Assembly (NCBI GenBank): GCA_002720635.1
Contig: PBJD01000046.1
Coordinates: 1-43,500 of the forward strand
Origin: Flavobacteriales bacterium
GTDB taxonomy: Bacteria; Bacteroidota; Bacteroidia; Flavobacteriales_C; GCA-002722245
Length of the DNA stretch: 43,500 nucleotides
Reading direction: 5' to 3'
The notes beneath the pieces were generated by a model that saw nothing but the letters and a program-made list of their open reading frames with translations, searched no databases and had not been told where the DNA came from. A program made the translations under genes and the position numbers. Positions 9,854-21,618 of the stretch are shown here, piece after piece. Numbering within the stretch: position 1 is the stretch's first letter; the number at the start of each line of letters is the position of its first letter.

Positions 9854-12800
9854 ATGAGAAAATTAATAGTAATAGCGTTCGTTTTTATTGCATTTTTTAG
9901 TGCAAAGGCTTCATATATAAAAAAAGAAGCGGGGGCTGATAATTCCAGTCAATTTAATTTTAAATCTTCAGAATGTAAGGCGCCTACATCAAGAATTGAT
10001 TTAGACATAAATAACGTTCGAACCACTATATTGAATGGCGGTGATATGTGGTGGGATCTGGATAATGCGAAATATGAAATTCCGAAAGGAAGTGGAAAGC
10101 ATTCAATATTTGCCGGATCAATTATGATTGGTGGAAGAGATGAAACAGGAAATCTAAAAATGGCCGCATTAACACATCGTAGCAAGGGGTCTGACTTTTG
10201 GGCGGGTCCAATAAATAAAAATAATGTTACTACAACACCAGATGTTTGTGATGAGTACGATAAGCATTTCAAAGTTAATCGAAAAGATGTTGAAGAATAT
10301 GTTTCTGCATTTGTAGCTGGAGAAAATCCTTCAGTTCCTTTAAGTATGTTAAATTATCCGGCTCATGGTAGTGTTGCCGATGGTCATGATTACTATTTAG
10401 CGCCCTTTTTTGATGCAGACTCAAACGGTACATATAATCCATCAAGTGGAGACTATCCTGCATTTGATTTGGGTGGAGACAATGAACGATATGCTAATGG
10501 AAAATTAAGAGGAGACCAAAATATATGGTGGATATTTAATGATGTTGGGAACGTTCATACTGAATCTGGTGCAGCTGCCATTGGATTGGAAATTCAAGCT
10601 CAGGCTTTTGCGTTTGCCACTAACGATGAAATTAATGATATGACATTTTACAATTATAAAATTATTAATCGATCTACGTTTACTATTCAGGATTGTTATA
10701 TGGCCGTTTGGGCGGATACTGACTTGGGTTATTATTATGATGATTACGTTGGTTGTGACGTGGAAAGAGGATTAGGATATTGTTATAACGGAGATGCGTA
10801 TGATGAAAATGCAGGGGGATATGGTAATGATCCGCCGGCAGTTGGAGTAGATTTCTTTGAAGGACCAATGGCGGATCCAAATGATGGAATTGATAATGAT
10901 AGAGACGGAATAGTTGATGAAGAAGGCGAATTAATTATGATGTCAAAATTTATGTACTATAACATCGGTTCGGGAGATCAAGGTGATCCAAATACAGCAA
11001 CCGATTATTTTAATTACATAAGAGGGCATTGGAAAAATGGATCCGCTATGGAATATGGCGGTAATGGATTCAACACTTCTGGAATAGGCTGCGACTTTAT
11101 GTTTCCGGATGATTCTGATCAACAGCAATATTGGGGAACAAACGGAGTTGTAGTAGCCCCCTGGAGTGAGACTTCAGCAGGAAATCCTCCAGGAGACAGG
11201 AGGTTTATTCAATCCGCAGGACCTTTCACTTTGGAGCCGGGAGCTGTAAACTATATAACTACCGGAGCTGTATGGGCACAAGCAAGTCCCGGAGGAGGTC
11301 CATGGTCAGCAGTACAAAATTTGAAAAAAGCAGATGATTTAGCTCAAGCTTTATTTGATAATGATTTTAAAATTTTGAACGGACCAGATGCACCTGATTT
11401 AATCATTCAGGAAATGAAAAATGAGCTGATTTTTTATTTGGAAAATTCTGAATCAAGCAACAATTACAAAGAGGAATATCAAGAAGTTGACCCTACCATT
11501 GTTTCACCAATTGGTCTTTCTTATGATTCAATATATACGTTTCAGGGATATCAGGTTTTTCAATTGGCCAATGCTACTGTTTCAAGTTCTGAATTAGATG
11601 ATGTTTCCAAAGCAAGGTTAGTTTGGCAAAGTGATGTTAAAGACGGTGTAGATAAATTGGTGAATCATATATTTGATGAAGAGATAGGTTTTAATGTTCC
11701 TCAAATTATGGTTGATGGACATGATAAAGGAGTTTCGCATTCTTTTTCTTTAACAAAGGATTATTTTGCGACTGGAGATGATCGACTGGTAAATAATAAG
11801 GAATACTACTATTTGATTTTAGCTTATGCCTACAATAATTATTTGTCATATGAGCCAGGTAATGAAGGTCAAAAACATCCTTATAAAGCTGGTCGAAGAA
11901 ATATAAAGCAGTATACCGCAATCCCGCATGATGCTTCTTTGGAAGGTAATGGAACCGATATAAATTCCTTTTATGGAATGTCTCCTAAAATAAAAAGAAT
12001 TTCAGGAAATGGTAATGGTGGACAATTTGTTAATTTATCTCAAGAGTCCATTGATGAAATTATTTCATCGTCATCCAGTTCTATTGAGCAACCTCTTTAC
12101 AGTTCTTATGGAGCACCAATAGGTGTCAAAATTATTGATCCTCTTAAAGTACCTAAAGGGTATTTTCGATTAGAATTTCTTGACTCAATAACGGTTAATG
12201 ACTTGAGTGATGCATATTGGCGAATTCTGTTCAAGCCTGATAACGCTGAGGAATTTTCAGACACAGTATATTCCGATAAAAATATAGCAAAGCAGAATGA
12301 GCAGATTTTAAAGAATTGGGGCATATCAGTAAACATTTCGCAAGTTAATGATGTTGGAACTCCAGGAATTGAAAATTTTGGAGTTATAGGTGATTCTATT
12401 CAATATAAAAATACAAGTATGCCTTGGCTCTCCGGTGTTTCAGATGAAGAAGGAGATGCATGGCAGAACTGGATAAGAGCGGGTAATAATCAAAGCTCTG
12501 TTATTACTGAAATTGATTTTAAAGATTATTATGTAGGTCAAGCAGATGAGGATACCGATGGTGATTTTGAAAATTTAATTAATGGCTGGGTTGCTCCATT
12601 TAAGTATTGTTCTCGAGAAAAATATGGACCGGCTGTTGGTCCGGAAGTAATTCAAGGTGCTAATGATATCTCTGGATTAAATAATGTTGATTTAATTATA
12701 ACCAGTGATCAGACCAAGTGGTCAATATGTCCGGTTTTCGAGATGTCTGATGACCAGCCTATCTCTCAATACGGGGATGATAAGCTTACTTTGAAAAGCG

Positions 12801-13624
12801 GCACGACAACTGACTGGAATGGGAATACGCTTGAAGGTGGATTAAGTTATTTTCCAGGATATGCGATTGATGTATTAACAGGAGAACGATTGAATCTGGC
12901 TTTTGGAGAATATAGTTTTTTAGCAGGAGATAATGGGACAGATATGAGGTGGAATCCCACAAGTAGTGTTTATGATAATCAAGGAAATCCATTATATGGT
13001 GGTTTTCATACAATATTCATTTTTAGAAATTATGATTTCATTAGCAAATATGATGAAGGAGCATCAATATTAAATATTTTTAATCAAGGATTATTTGGAA
13101 AGCAGCAAAAGATTTTTAAAAGTTGCACATGGGTTTATGCTTATCCAATTCAAAATGATGCATTTCCATATCTTGCCACGGACGTTACAATTAAATTGCG
13201 TGTAAATGAGCCCTATACATCCGATGGTAACGAATTGCCTGTTTACGAATTTAATACAGATGAAATTTATGCTGCGGCTAATCAAAATATTTCGGCAAAA
13301 GCCAATCTTGATAAAACCAATGTTGTACCCAACCCTTATTACGGATTTAGTGAGTATGAGAAAAGTAAAATAAATAATGAAATTAAAATAACCAATTTGC
13401 CTAAGGAGTGTACTGTTAAGATTTTTACTTTGGATGGCTCATTAGTAAAAACTCTGAAAAAAGATAGTGATGATCAGACTTTCATCTCATGGAATTTAAA
13501 TAATGAAAAAGGTATAAATATAGCTTCAGGTATATATATATTTCATATTGATGCTCCGGGAATTGGTGAGAAAATCATCAAGTGGTTTGGTGTTCAAAGG
13601 CAAATAGATTTAGATAGTTTTTAA
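9854..13624 (+). CDS. Large secreted protein, probably with T9SS/FlgD-like C-terminal domain
   Basis: Signal peptide MRKLIVIAFVFIAFFSAKAS; Asp-rich probable Ca-binding stretches (DADSNGTYNPSSGD, DPNDGIDNDRDGIVDEEGE); C-terminus VVPNPYYG...VKIFTLDGSLVKTL...WNLNNEKGINIASGIYIFHI. Confidence 0.8.
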   Translation: MRKLIVIAFVFIAFFSAKASYIKKEAGADNSSQFNFKSSECKAPTSRIDLDINNVRTTILNGGDMWWDLDNAKYEIPKGSGKHSIFAGSIMIGGRDETGNLKMAALTHRSKGSDFWAGPINKNNVTTTPDVCDEYDKHFKVNRKDVEEYVSAFVAGENPSVPLSMLNYPAHGSVADGHDYYLAPFFDADSNGTYNPSSGDYPAFDLGGDNERYANGKLRGDQNIWWIFNDVGNVHTESGAAAIGLEIQAQAFAFATNDEINDMTFYNYKIINRSTFTIQDCYMAVWADTDLGYYYDDYVGCDVERGLGYCYNGDAYDENAGGYGNDPPAVGVDFFEGPMADPNDGIDNDRDGIVDEEGELIMMSKFMYYNIGSGDQGDPNTATDYFNYIRGHWKNGSAMEYGGNGFNTSGIGCDFMFPDDSDQQQYWGTNGVVVAPWSETSAGNPPGDRRFIQSAGPFTLEPGAVNYITTGAVWAQASPGGGPWSAVQNLKKADDLAQALFDNDFKILNGPDAPDLIIQEMKNELIFYLENSESSNNYKEEYQEVDPTIVSPIGLSYDSIYTFQGYQVFQLANATVSSSELDDVSKARLVWQSDVKDGVDKLVNHIFDEEIGFNVPQIMVDGHDKGVSHSFSLTKDYFATGDDRLVNNKEYYYLILAYAYNNYLSYEPGNEGQKHPYKAGRRNIKQYTAIPHDASLEGNGTDINSFYGMSPKIKRISGNGNGGQFVNLSQESIDEIISSSSSSIEQPLYSSYGAPIGVKIIDPLKVPKGYFRLEFLDSITVNDLSDAYWRILFKPDNAEEFSDTVYSDKNIAKQNEQILKNWGISVNISQVNDVGTPGIENFGVIGDSIQYKNTSMPWLSGVSDEEGDAWQNWIRAGNNQSSVITEIDFKDYYVGQADEDTDGDFENLINGWVAPFKYCSREKYGPAVGPEVIQGANDISGLNNVDLIITSDQTKWSICPVFEMSDDQPISQYGDDKLTLKSGTTTDWNGNTLEGGLSYFPGYAIDVLTGERLNLAFGEYSFLAGDNGTDMRWNPTSSVYDNQGNPLYGGFHTIFIFRNYDFISKYDEGASILNIFNQGLFGKQQKIFKSCTWVYAYPIQNDAFPYLATDVTIKLRVNEPYTSDGNELPVYEFNTDEIYAAANQNISAKANLDKTNVVPNPYYGFSEYEKSKINNEIKITNLPKECTVKIFTLDGSLVKTLKKDSDDQTFISWNLNNEKGINIASGIYIFHIDAPGIGEKIIKWFGVQRQIDLDSF

Positions 13625-14646
13625 TGAAAACAGTTTTAAAAGTATTATTGTTTTTACTTATTTGTAAAGTTTCAAATGCCCAATCAGGAGGGCAGTCAGG
13701 AGCAACACAATTGCTTATAAATCCATGGGGTAAATCTTCAGGAGTAGGTGGTGCTAATACCGCATATGGATCAGGAGTGGAAATGGTTTATATGAATCCC
13801 GCGGGAGTTTCAGGGACAAATAAAACGGATCTTCTTTTTTCGCGTTCAAATTGGTTACAGGGCAGTGAAATTTATATCAATGCATTCGGGGTAAGCCAAC
13901 GATTCAATGAAAAGACGGTTTTGGCTTTATCTATCATGTCTTTTAATCTCGGAGATATTGAAATTACTACCGTGAATAATCCAGAAGGTGGTATAGGTAC
14001 TTATCGGCCTCAATTTGTAAATGGAGGGTTCACCTATTCAAGGGAATTTTCAAATAATATTGATGGCGGAATTTCCTTAAAATTGATTTCTGAGGGTATT
14101 CATGATATGAATGCTTTTGGAATTGCAGTTGATGCAGGTGTGAAATATGTAACCGGTAAAAAAGAGCATATAAGTTTTGGAGTAGCATTAAAAAATGCGG
14201 GCCCAAATATGAAATATGATGGAAATGGATTAAAAATGGAAATGACATTTCCCAATGGCAATAATCAAAGCGGACAAGTTTCATCAGCATCTTATACCCT
14301 TCCTTTACTTATGAATTTAGGATTTGGGTATAGATTTGATTTCAACTCAACCCATTCTCTTCAGACTGGTTTTGCCTACTCAGCCCGGATGTTTTTGAAT
14401 GATCAAACTCGATTGGGCCTTGAGTATCGGTTTAAAAAGTATTTACAAATACGAGGAGGGTTTGTGCATGAACAAGGAATATTTGATATGTCAACTCGGC
14501 AAACTGCAATAACTGGTCCATCAGCAGGTTTTAGCTTACAATTACCTTATGGAAAAGATGATCGCTACTTTGGTTTTGATTATACTTATCGAGACACAAA
14601 TCCTTTTGAAGGGATTCATACTTTCGGAGCAAGAATAATTTTGTAA
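13624..14646 (+). CDS. PorV/PorQ family outer-membrane protein
   Basis: INPWGKSSGVGGANTAYGSGVEMVYMNPAGVSG resembles the PorV/PorQ N-terminal pattern; repeated beta-strands, terminal HTFGARIIL. Start overlaps the preceding stop (TAATG). Confidence 0.82.
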   Translation: MKTVLKVLLFLLICKVSNAQSGGQSGATQLLINPWGKSSGVGGANTAYGSGVEMVYMNPAGVSGTNKTDLLFSRSNWLQGSEIYINAFGVSQRFNEKTVLALSIMSFNLGDIEITTVNNPEGGIGTYRPQFVNGGFTYSREFSNNIDGGISLKLISEGIHDMNAFGIAVDAGVKYVTGKKEHISFGVALKNAGPNMKYDGNGLKMEMTFPNGNNQSGQVSSASYTLPLLMNLGFGYRFDFNSTHSLQTGFAYSARMFLNDQTRLGLEYRFKKYLQIRGGFVHEQGIFDMSTRQTAITGPSAGFSLQLPYGKDDRYFGFDYTYRDTNPFEGIHTFGARIIL

Positions 14647-14677
14647 ATTAGTACTTAGTAAAAATAATAAAGCAAGT

Positions 14678-14711
14678 AAAAGAATCCTGATGATAGAATC
14701 AGGATTCTTTT
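14678..14711 (+). terminator. Intrinsic terminator after the receptor/surface-protein operon
   Basis: AAAAGAATCCTGAT...AATCAGGATTCTTTT inverted repeat with T tract. Confidence 0.85.
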
Positions 14712-14734
14712 ATTATTGATACAAAAGATAGAAT

Positions 14735-15208
14735 ATGGCAGACACTAGTTATTTCACACAGGAAGGATTAGATAAATTAAAAGCTGAACTGGATTATTTG
14801 AAAAAGGTTGAGAGACCCGGTGTTTCTCAGCAAATAGCTGATGCACGAGATAAAGGGGATTTATCCGAAAATGCAGAATATGATGCTGCGAAGGAAGCAC
14901 AGGGATTGTTGGAAATGAAAATTGCTCAAATGGAGGAGATTGTTGCGCATGCCCGAGTTATTGATGAAAGTAAAATTGATAATTCAAAAGTGCTTATTCT
15001 CTCGAAGGTAAAAGTGAAAAATATTGCCAACAAAATGGAAATGGAATATACACTTGTCTCTGAAGAGGAAGCAAATTTAAAGCAAAAGAAAATTTCAGTA
15101 AGTTCCCCAATTGGTAAAGGTTTATTAGGAAAAGAAGTGGGAGATATTGCTGAAATAAAAGTTCCGGCTGGATTATTGAAATTGGAAGTAATTGATATTT
15201 CAAGGTAA
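14735..15208 (+). CDS. greA: Transcription elongation factor GreA
   Basis: FTQEGLDKLKAELDYLKKVERPGVSQQIADARDKGDLSENAEYDAAKEAQ. Confidence 0.97.
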   Translation: MADTSYFTQEGLDKLKAELDYLKKVERPGVSQQIADARDKGDLSENAEYDAAKEAQGLLEMKIAQMEEIVAHARVIDESKIDNSKVLILSKVKVKNIANKMEMEYTLVSEEEANLKQKKISVSSPIGKGLLGKEVGDIAEIKVPAGLLKLEVIDISR

Positions 15209-15601
15209 ATGGCATCCATTTTTACAAAAATTGTACATGGTGAAATCCCATGTTACAAGGTAGCAGAGACAGAAGATTGTATAGCTTTTTTAGATATACT
15301 TCCGCTTGCAAGAGGGCATGTTTTGGTTGTTCCTAAAAAGGAGGTAGATTACTATTTTGATTTGGATGATGAATTATTTCAAAATGTAAATACATTGGCA
15401 AGAAGGGTTTCACATGCGATTAAAAAAGTTGTGCCCTGTGAGCGAATTGGAGTTTCAGTTATTGGATTAGAGGTACCACATGCTCATGTTCATTTGGTTC
15501 CTATAAACTCAATATCCGATTTGGATTTTACTAAAAAGAGAGTAAAATTATCGGAAGAGGAATTTAAAGAATTAGCCACTAAAATAGCGGCCAACATATA
15601 A
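15209..15601 (+). CDS. HIT family protein
   Basis: IFTKIVHGEIPCYKVAETEDCIAFLDILPLARGHVLVVPKKEVD...HAHVHLVPI (HxHxH triad region). Confidence 0.95.
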   Translation: MASIFTKIVHGEIPCYKVAETEDCIAFLDILPLARGHVLVVPKKEVDYYFDLDDELFQNVNTLARRVSHAIKKVVPCERIGVSVIGLEVPHAHVHLVPINSISDLDFTKKRVKLSEEEFKELATKIAANI

Positions 15602-15612
15602 TATAAAAAGTT

Positions 15613-16857
15613 TTGGGATTAGTATCCATAGAAAATATAAAACAGGCAGCTGAAAATTTAAAAGGTGTTGCGGAAAGAACACCCCTTCAAAAAAACTTGG
15701 CTTTAAGTGAAAAATATCAATGCGATGTTTATTTAAAGCGAGAAGATTTACAACCCGTTCGATCTTATAAAATCAGGGGAGCCTATAATAAAATTAAATC
15801 CTTGAGTAAAGAATCTTTAGCCAAAGGTGTAATTTGTGCAAGTGCTGGTAATCATGCACAAGGTTTTGCTTATGCATGTAATTTATTGGGAATAAAAGGC
15901 ACTGTATATATGCCTTCCACAACACCAAAGCAAAAGGTTGAAAAGGTTAAGTTTTTCGGTAAAAATAGTGTTGACGTTATTTTGACAGGAGATACATTTG
16001 ATGATAGTTTTAAAACTTCCATGAAGGCCTGTGATGAAGAAGGAATGACCTTCGTGCATCCTTTTGACGATCACAGAGTCATGGAGGGCCAAGGCACTGT
16101 TGGATTGGAAATACTTGAAGATACAAATGATATTGATTATTTATTGCTTCCTGTCGGTGGTGGTGGAATAACCAGTGGAACGGGATCTTATTTTAAACAT
16201 AAAAGTCCAAAAACAAAAATTATTGCAATTGAACCTGAAGGGGCGCCCTCATTGAAGGAGGCTCTTAAAAAAGGCGCACCGGTGGAATTGTCTAAAATAG
16301 ATAAGTTTGTTGATGGTGCAGCTGTACAAAAAGTCGGTTTAAATACATTTGATGTAATGAAAGATGTAGTTGATGATGTTGTATTGGTTCCTGAAGGTAA
16401 AGTTTGCTCAACTATACTTCAACTGTATAATGAGGAGGCTATCGTCGTTGAGCCTGCAGGTTCTTTAGCAATTGCTGCACTTGATTTCGTAAAGGATAAA
16501 ATAAAAGGTAAAAAAGTAGTTTGTTTGGTTAGCGGTAGCAATAACGATATTGTTCGAATGCAGGAAATTAAAGAGAGGGCTTTAATTTATGAAGGATTAA
16601 AACATTTTTTTATTGTACGGTTTCCTCAAAGGCCAGGTGCTTTGAAGGAATTTGTTAATGAAGTTTTAGGTCCTAAAGATGATATTTCAAGGTTTGAATA
16701 TGTGAAAAAAAATGCCAGAGAAGCTGGTCCGGCATTAATTGGAGTTGAATTAACCGATCCAAAAGATTATAAAGGCTTGATTGATCGAATGGAAAAGTAT
16801 GGTATTAACTATACTGTGATTAATGAAGATCCTGATTTGTTTCAATATTTTATTTGA
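15613..16857 (+). CDS. ilvA: Threonine ammonia-lyase, PLP-dependent, with C-terminal ACT-like region
   Basis: KREDLQPVRSYKIRGAYNKI (PLP Lys), SAGNHAQGFA, PVGGGGITSG; C-terminal FFIVRFPQRPGALKEF. TTG start codon. Confidence 0.93.
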   Translation: MGLVSIENIKQAAENLKGVAERTPLQKNLALSEKYQCDVYLKREDLQPVRSYKIRGAYNKIKSLSKESLAKGVICASAGNHAQGFAYACNLLGIKGTVYMPSTTPKQKVEKVKFFGKNSVDVILTGDTFDDSFKTSMKACDEEGMTFVHPFDDHRVMEGQGTVGLEILEDTNDIDYLLLPVGGGGITSGTGSYFKHKSPKTKIIAIEPEGAPSLKEALKKGAPVELSKIDKFVDGAAVQKVGLNTFDVMKDVVDDVVLVPEGKVCSTILQLYNEEAIVVEPAGSLAIAALDFVKDKIKGKKVVCLVSGSNNDIVRMQEIKERALIYEGLKHFFIVRFPQRPGALKEFVNEVLGPKDDISRFEYVKKNAREAGPALIGVELTDPKDYKGLIDRMEKYGINYTVINEDPDLFQYFI

Positions 16858-16869
16858 GGTTGGTTTATT

Positions 16870-17259
16870 ATGAAACTCTCGATTCAAGAAAAAATACAAA
16901 ACTCAAGAACTTCTCATTTCAGAGCAGTATTTCCGGAATTGACCAATCATCACAATACCATGTTAGGAGGTAAAGCAATGGAAATAATGGATGAAATTGC
17001 TTTCATAACAGCAACTCGTTTTTCCAGAAAACGTTTTGTAGTTGCTGGTTCTGAAGTAAATTACACTAAACCTATACCTGCTGGTTCAATAATTGAAGTA
17101 ACTGGAGAGGTAACTAAAGTGGGAAAAACGTCCTTGAAAATTTTGGTTAGGGTAATCATTGAAGATATGTATTCCAATAAAACAGAGGAGGCAATTAAGG
17201 CATATTTTACCTGCGTATCTATTGATGAAAATAAAAAATCAATTTCTGTTTTAGATTGA
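16870..17259 (+). CDS. Hotdog-fold acyl-CoA thioesterase
   Basis: NHHNTMLGGKAMEIMDEIAFITATRFSRKRFVVAGSEVNYTKPIPAGSIIEVTGEV. Confidence 0.88.
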   Translation: MKLSIQEKIQNSRTSHFRAVFPELTNHHNTMLGGKAMEIMDEIAFITATRFSRKRFVVAGSEVNYTKPIPAGSIIEVTGEVTKVGKTSLKILVRVIIEDMYSNKTEEAIKAYFTCVSIDENKKSISVLD

Positions 17260-17329
17260 TTATCATATTTTATTTCTTAATTCAATAGATATAATGTTTT
17301 ACAGGAGTGGATTTTAATTCACGGGTTAT

Positions 17330-17836
17330 TTAGTCGATTTCCACAGGCATTACTTTTGAATCTTTAACTTTTGAAAGAATCATCATTGTTTGCATTTGAC
17401 CAATTTCTTCAATTTGGCTCAATTTGTTTGAAATTAAACCTTCAAATGATGGGATATCTTTTACAACTACTTTTAAAAAATAATCCGCATTACCAGTAAT
17501 CTGATAACATTCAATAATTTCCGGTATAGATTGTATTTTTTCTTTGAAAGTGACAATTGAATCTACTTTTTGACGTTCCAGAGATATAGATATAAACGCC
17601 TTAATTCCTATTCCCAGTATCGTTTCATTAATTTGTGCATGATAACTTTCAATAACACCAGAAGATTCCAGTTTTTTGACCCTTTCCAATGTTGGAGCCG
17701 GAGAAAGTCCGATTTCTTGAGATAATTGGAGATTCGTAATTCTTCCTTTGTCTTGTAAAATCCGTAATATCTTTAGGTCTATAGAATCTAATTTAATACC
17801 TGACTTCATAGTTTGATTTTCATCAAAAATAATCAA
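17330..17836 (-). CDS. Lrp/AsnC family transcriptional regulator
   Basis: LDSIDLKILRILQDKGRITNLQLSQEIGLSPAPTLERVKKLESSGVIESYHA plus RAM-like C-terminal domain. Confidence 0.93.
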   Translation of the reverse strand: MIIFDENQTMKSGIKLDSIDLKILRILQDKGRITNLQLSQEIGLSPAPTLERVKKLESSGVIESYHAQINETILGIGIKAFISISLERQKVDSIVTFKEKIQSIPEIIECYQITGNADYFLKVVVKDIPSFEGLISNKLSQIEEIGQMQTMMILSKVKDSKVMPVEID

Positions 17837-17922
17837 ATAAAAGAGATAAATATTTTCGTGAATAATTCAACTTTTTTGAATCAAAAAAATATGTTAATTT
17901 CGTGTTGATAAATTCACCATAA

Positions 17923-19959
<2,037 letters not shown>

Positions 19960-19980
19960 ATTAGTGATATTAAAAAGTTC

Positions 19981-20012
19981 AAAAACCCAATTCTTAAGAA
20001 TTGGGTTTTTTG
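19981..20012. terminator. Intrinsic terminator between convergent genes
   Basis: AAAAACCCAATTC-TTAA-GAATTGGGTTTTTT. Confidence 0.9.
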
Positions 20013-20021
20013 TGATTAAGT

Positions 20022-20711
20022 TTACCCCAAAACGTGTAATTCATTCTTAATTTCATTGTAGTAACTTCTGGACACTGGTATTGCATGACCTTCCATTTCC
20101 AGAACTCGATCATCCAATGCGTTTACTTTTTCCAGGTTAATTATATATGACCTATGGCATCGAATAAATATATTTGGGAGTGTTTTTTGAAGCTTAGTCA
20201 TCGTTTGTAAAACAACATATGTTTTTTCTTTAGTAATGATTTTTACATAATCGGACATGGATTCAAAAAAAAGAATATGCGAAAGTTTAATTTTTTGGAG
20301 TTTTCCATTGACTTTAAAGAATATACTGTCGCTTTCTGTATTATTATTTGATGTAAAAACTTTTTCCAGTTTATTTACAGTTTTTAAAAACCGACCATAT
20401 TCAATTGGTTTAGGGAGAAAATCCAGCACTTCGAATTCAAAGGCATCCACTGCATATTTCTTCATATTGCTCATTAGAACAACAGTAGGCAAGTCTTCAA
20501 AAGCTTTTATGAAATCCAGTCCGGATAATTCAGGCAGTTCAATGTCTAAAAAAATTACATCAACCTTTTCTTTTAGTAAAATTTCTTTTAAACCCAGAGC
20601 ATCATTTAGCAATATGGGTTCTTCAAATACGCCACTTCTGTTAACACATTGCGATACAATTTTTTGTGAAATAGGGTCATCGTCTACAACGATTGATTTA
20701 TATTTTTTCAT
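20022..20711 (-). CDS. LytTR family response regulator (orphan)
   Basis: Receiver VVDDDP...VIFLDIELPELSGLDFI...PKPI; LytTR domain ILFFESMSDYVKIITKEKTYVV...FIRCHRSYIINLEKV. Confidence 0.93.
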   Translation of the reverse strand: MKKYKSIVVDDDPISQKIVSQCVNRSGVFEEPILLNDALGLKEILLKEKVDVIFLDIELPELSGLDFIKAFEDLPTVVLMSNMKKYAVDAFEFEVLDFLPKPIEYGRFLKTVNKLEKVFTSNNNTESDSIFFKVNGKLQKIKLSHILFFESMSDYVKIITKEKTYVVLQTMTKLQKTLPNIFIRCHRSYIINLEKVNALDDRVLEMEGHAIPVSRSYYNEIKNELHVLG

Positions 20712-20758
20712 TTTTCAAATTCGTCTTTTATTAATACGATATTTCTCTTTAAAAGTTA

Positions 20759-20792
20759 TTGTGCTAAAATGATTCTAAAAATGATATTTTTG
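20759..20792 (+). promoter_or_regulatory. Bacteroidetes-type promoter upstream of yaaA
   Basis: TTG (20759-20761), N23, TATTTTTG (20785-20792). Confidence 0.5.
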
Positions 20793-20808
20793 GTGAAATT
20801 TGATCATT

Positions 20809-21555
20809 ATGAAAATTATATTGTCACCGGCAAAGAAGCTTGATTTTTCAATACCTGCAAATGAGAAAAAAGGCAGTGAACTCATTTTTCCGGATAAAAC
20901 AGAGAAATTGATTCAAAAAATGAAATCTTTATCATCAAATCAATTAGGAACTTTAATGAAACTGAGTTCAGAACTTTCTAATTTGAATTATAGAAGATAT
21001 CAACTAATGGGTAGTAAGGAAAACGAGAGTGCATTGGCAGCACATGCATTCAATGGCGAAGTTTACACTGGTCTTGATTTCAAATCTTTTTCATTAAGTG
21101 AAATAGAATCTGCTCAAGAAAAAATTAGAATTCTTTCAGGGCTATATGGAGTTTTAAAACCAAATACCGTCATTGAGCCTTATCGATTAGAAATGGGCAC
21201 AAAATTAGATGTTGAAGAGAGTAAAAATTTATATAACTTTTGGGGAGACGACATCTTAAATTTTCTTCAGTGTGAGGAGATGGAAACTATAGTCAACTTA
21301 GCTTCCAATGAATACAGTAAGGCCGCAAAATTGAAGCAGTTTAAAGGGACAGTAATTACACCTCACTTTAAAGAGTTTAAAAATGGCGATTTTAAGGTCA
21401 TTATGATGTATGCAAAAAAAGCTCGAGGAGCGATGGCAAAATGGATAATTAAAAACAACATAAATTCTTCAGAAGAGATTAAAAATTATACTGAAGACCG
21501 GTATATTTTTAATGAGGAGCTATCATCCAATAAAGATTGGGTTTTCACAAGGTAA
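20809..21555 (+). CDS. yaaA: Peroxide stress protein YaaA (DUF328)
   Basis: MKIILSPAKKLDF, AFNGEVYTGLDF, RILSGLYGVLKPNTVIEPYRLEMGT, NLASNEYSKA, KKARGAMAKWII. Confidence 0.96.
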   Translation: MKIILSPAKKLDFSIPANEKKGSELIFPDKTEKLIQKMKSLSSNQLGTLMKLSSELSNLNYRRYQLMGSKENESALAAHAFNGEVYTGLDFKSFSLSEIESAQEKIRILSGLYGVLKPNTVIEPYRLEMGTKLDVEESKNLYNFWGDDILNFLQCEEMETIVNLASNEYSKAAKLKQFKGTVITPHFKEFKNGDFKVIMMYAKKARGAMAKWIIKNNINSSEEIKNYTEDRYIFNEELSSNKDWVFTR

Positions 21556-21618
21556 CTCACTTAAATGACCACTAGGTAGCCCAATAACTTATTTGTATTT
21601 TCGCATAAATTTATCATC

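Noticed and set aside
20022-20711. LytTR regulator as part of a novel signalling system
   Set aside because: All receiver residues look standard and orphan LytTR regulators are common in Bacteroidetes; no linked kinase in this window.
20257-20772. Plus-strand 171-aa ORF
   Set aside because: Antisense shadow of the LytTR response regulator, Ser/Phe-rich and low complexity.
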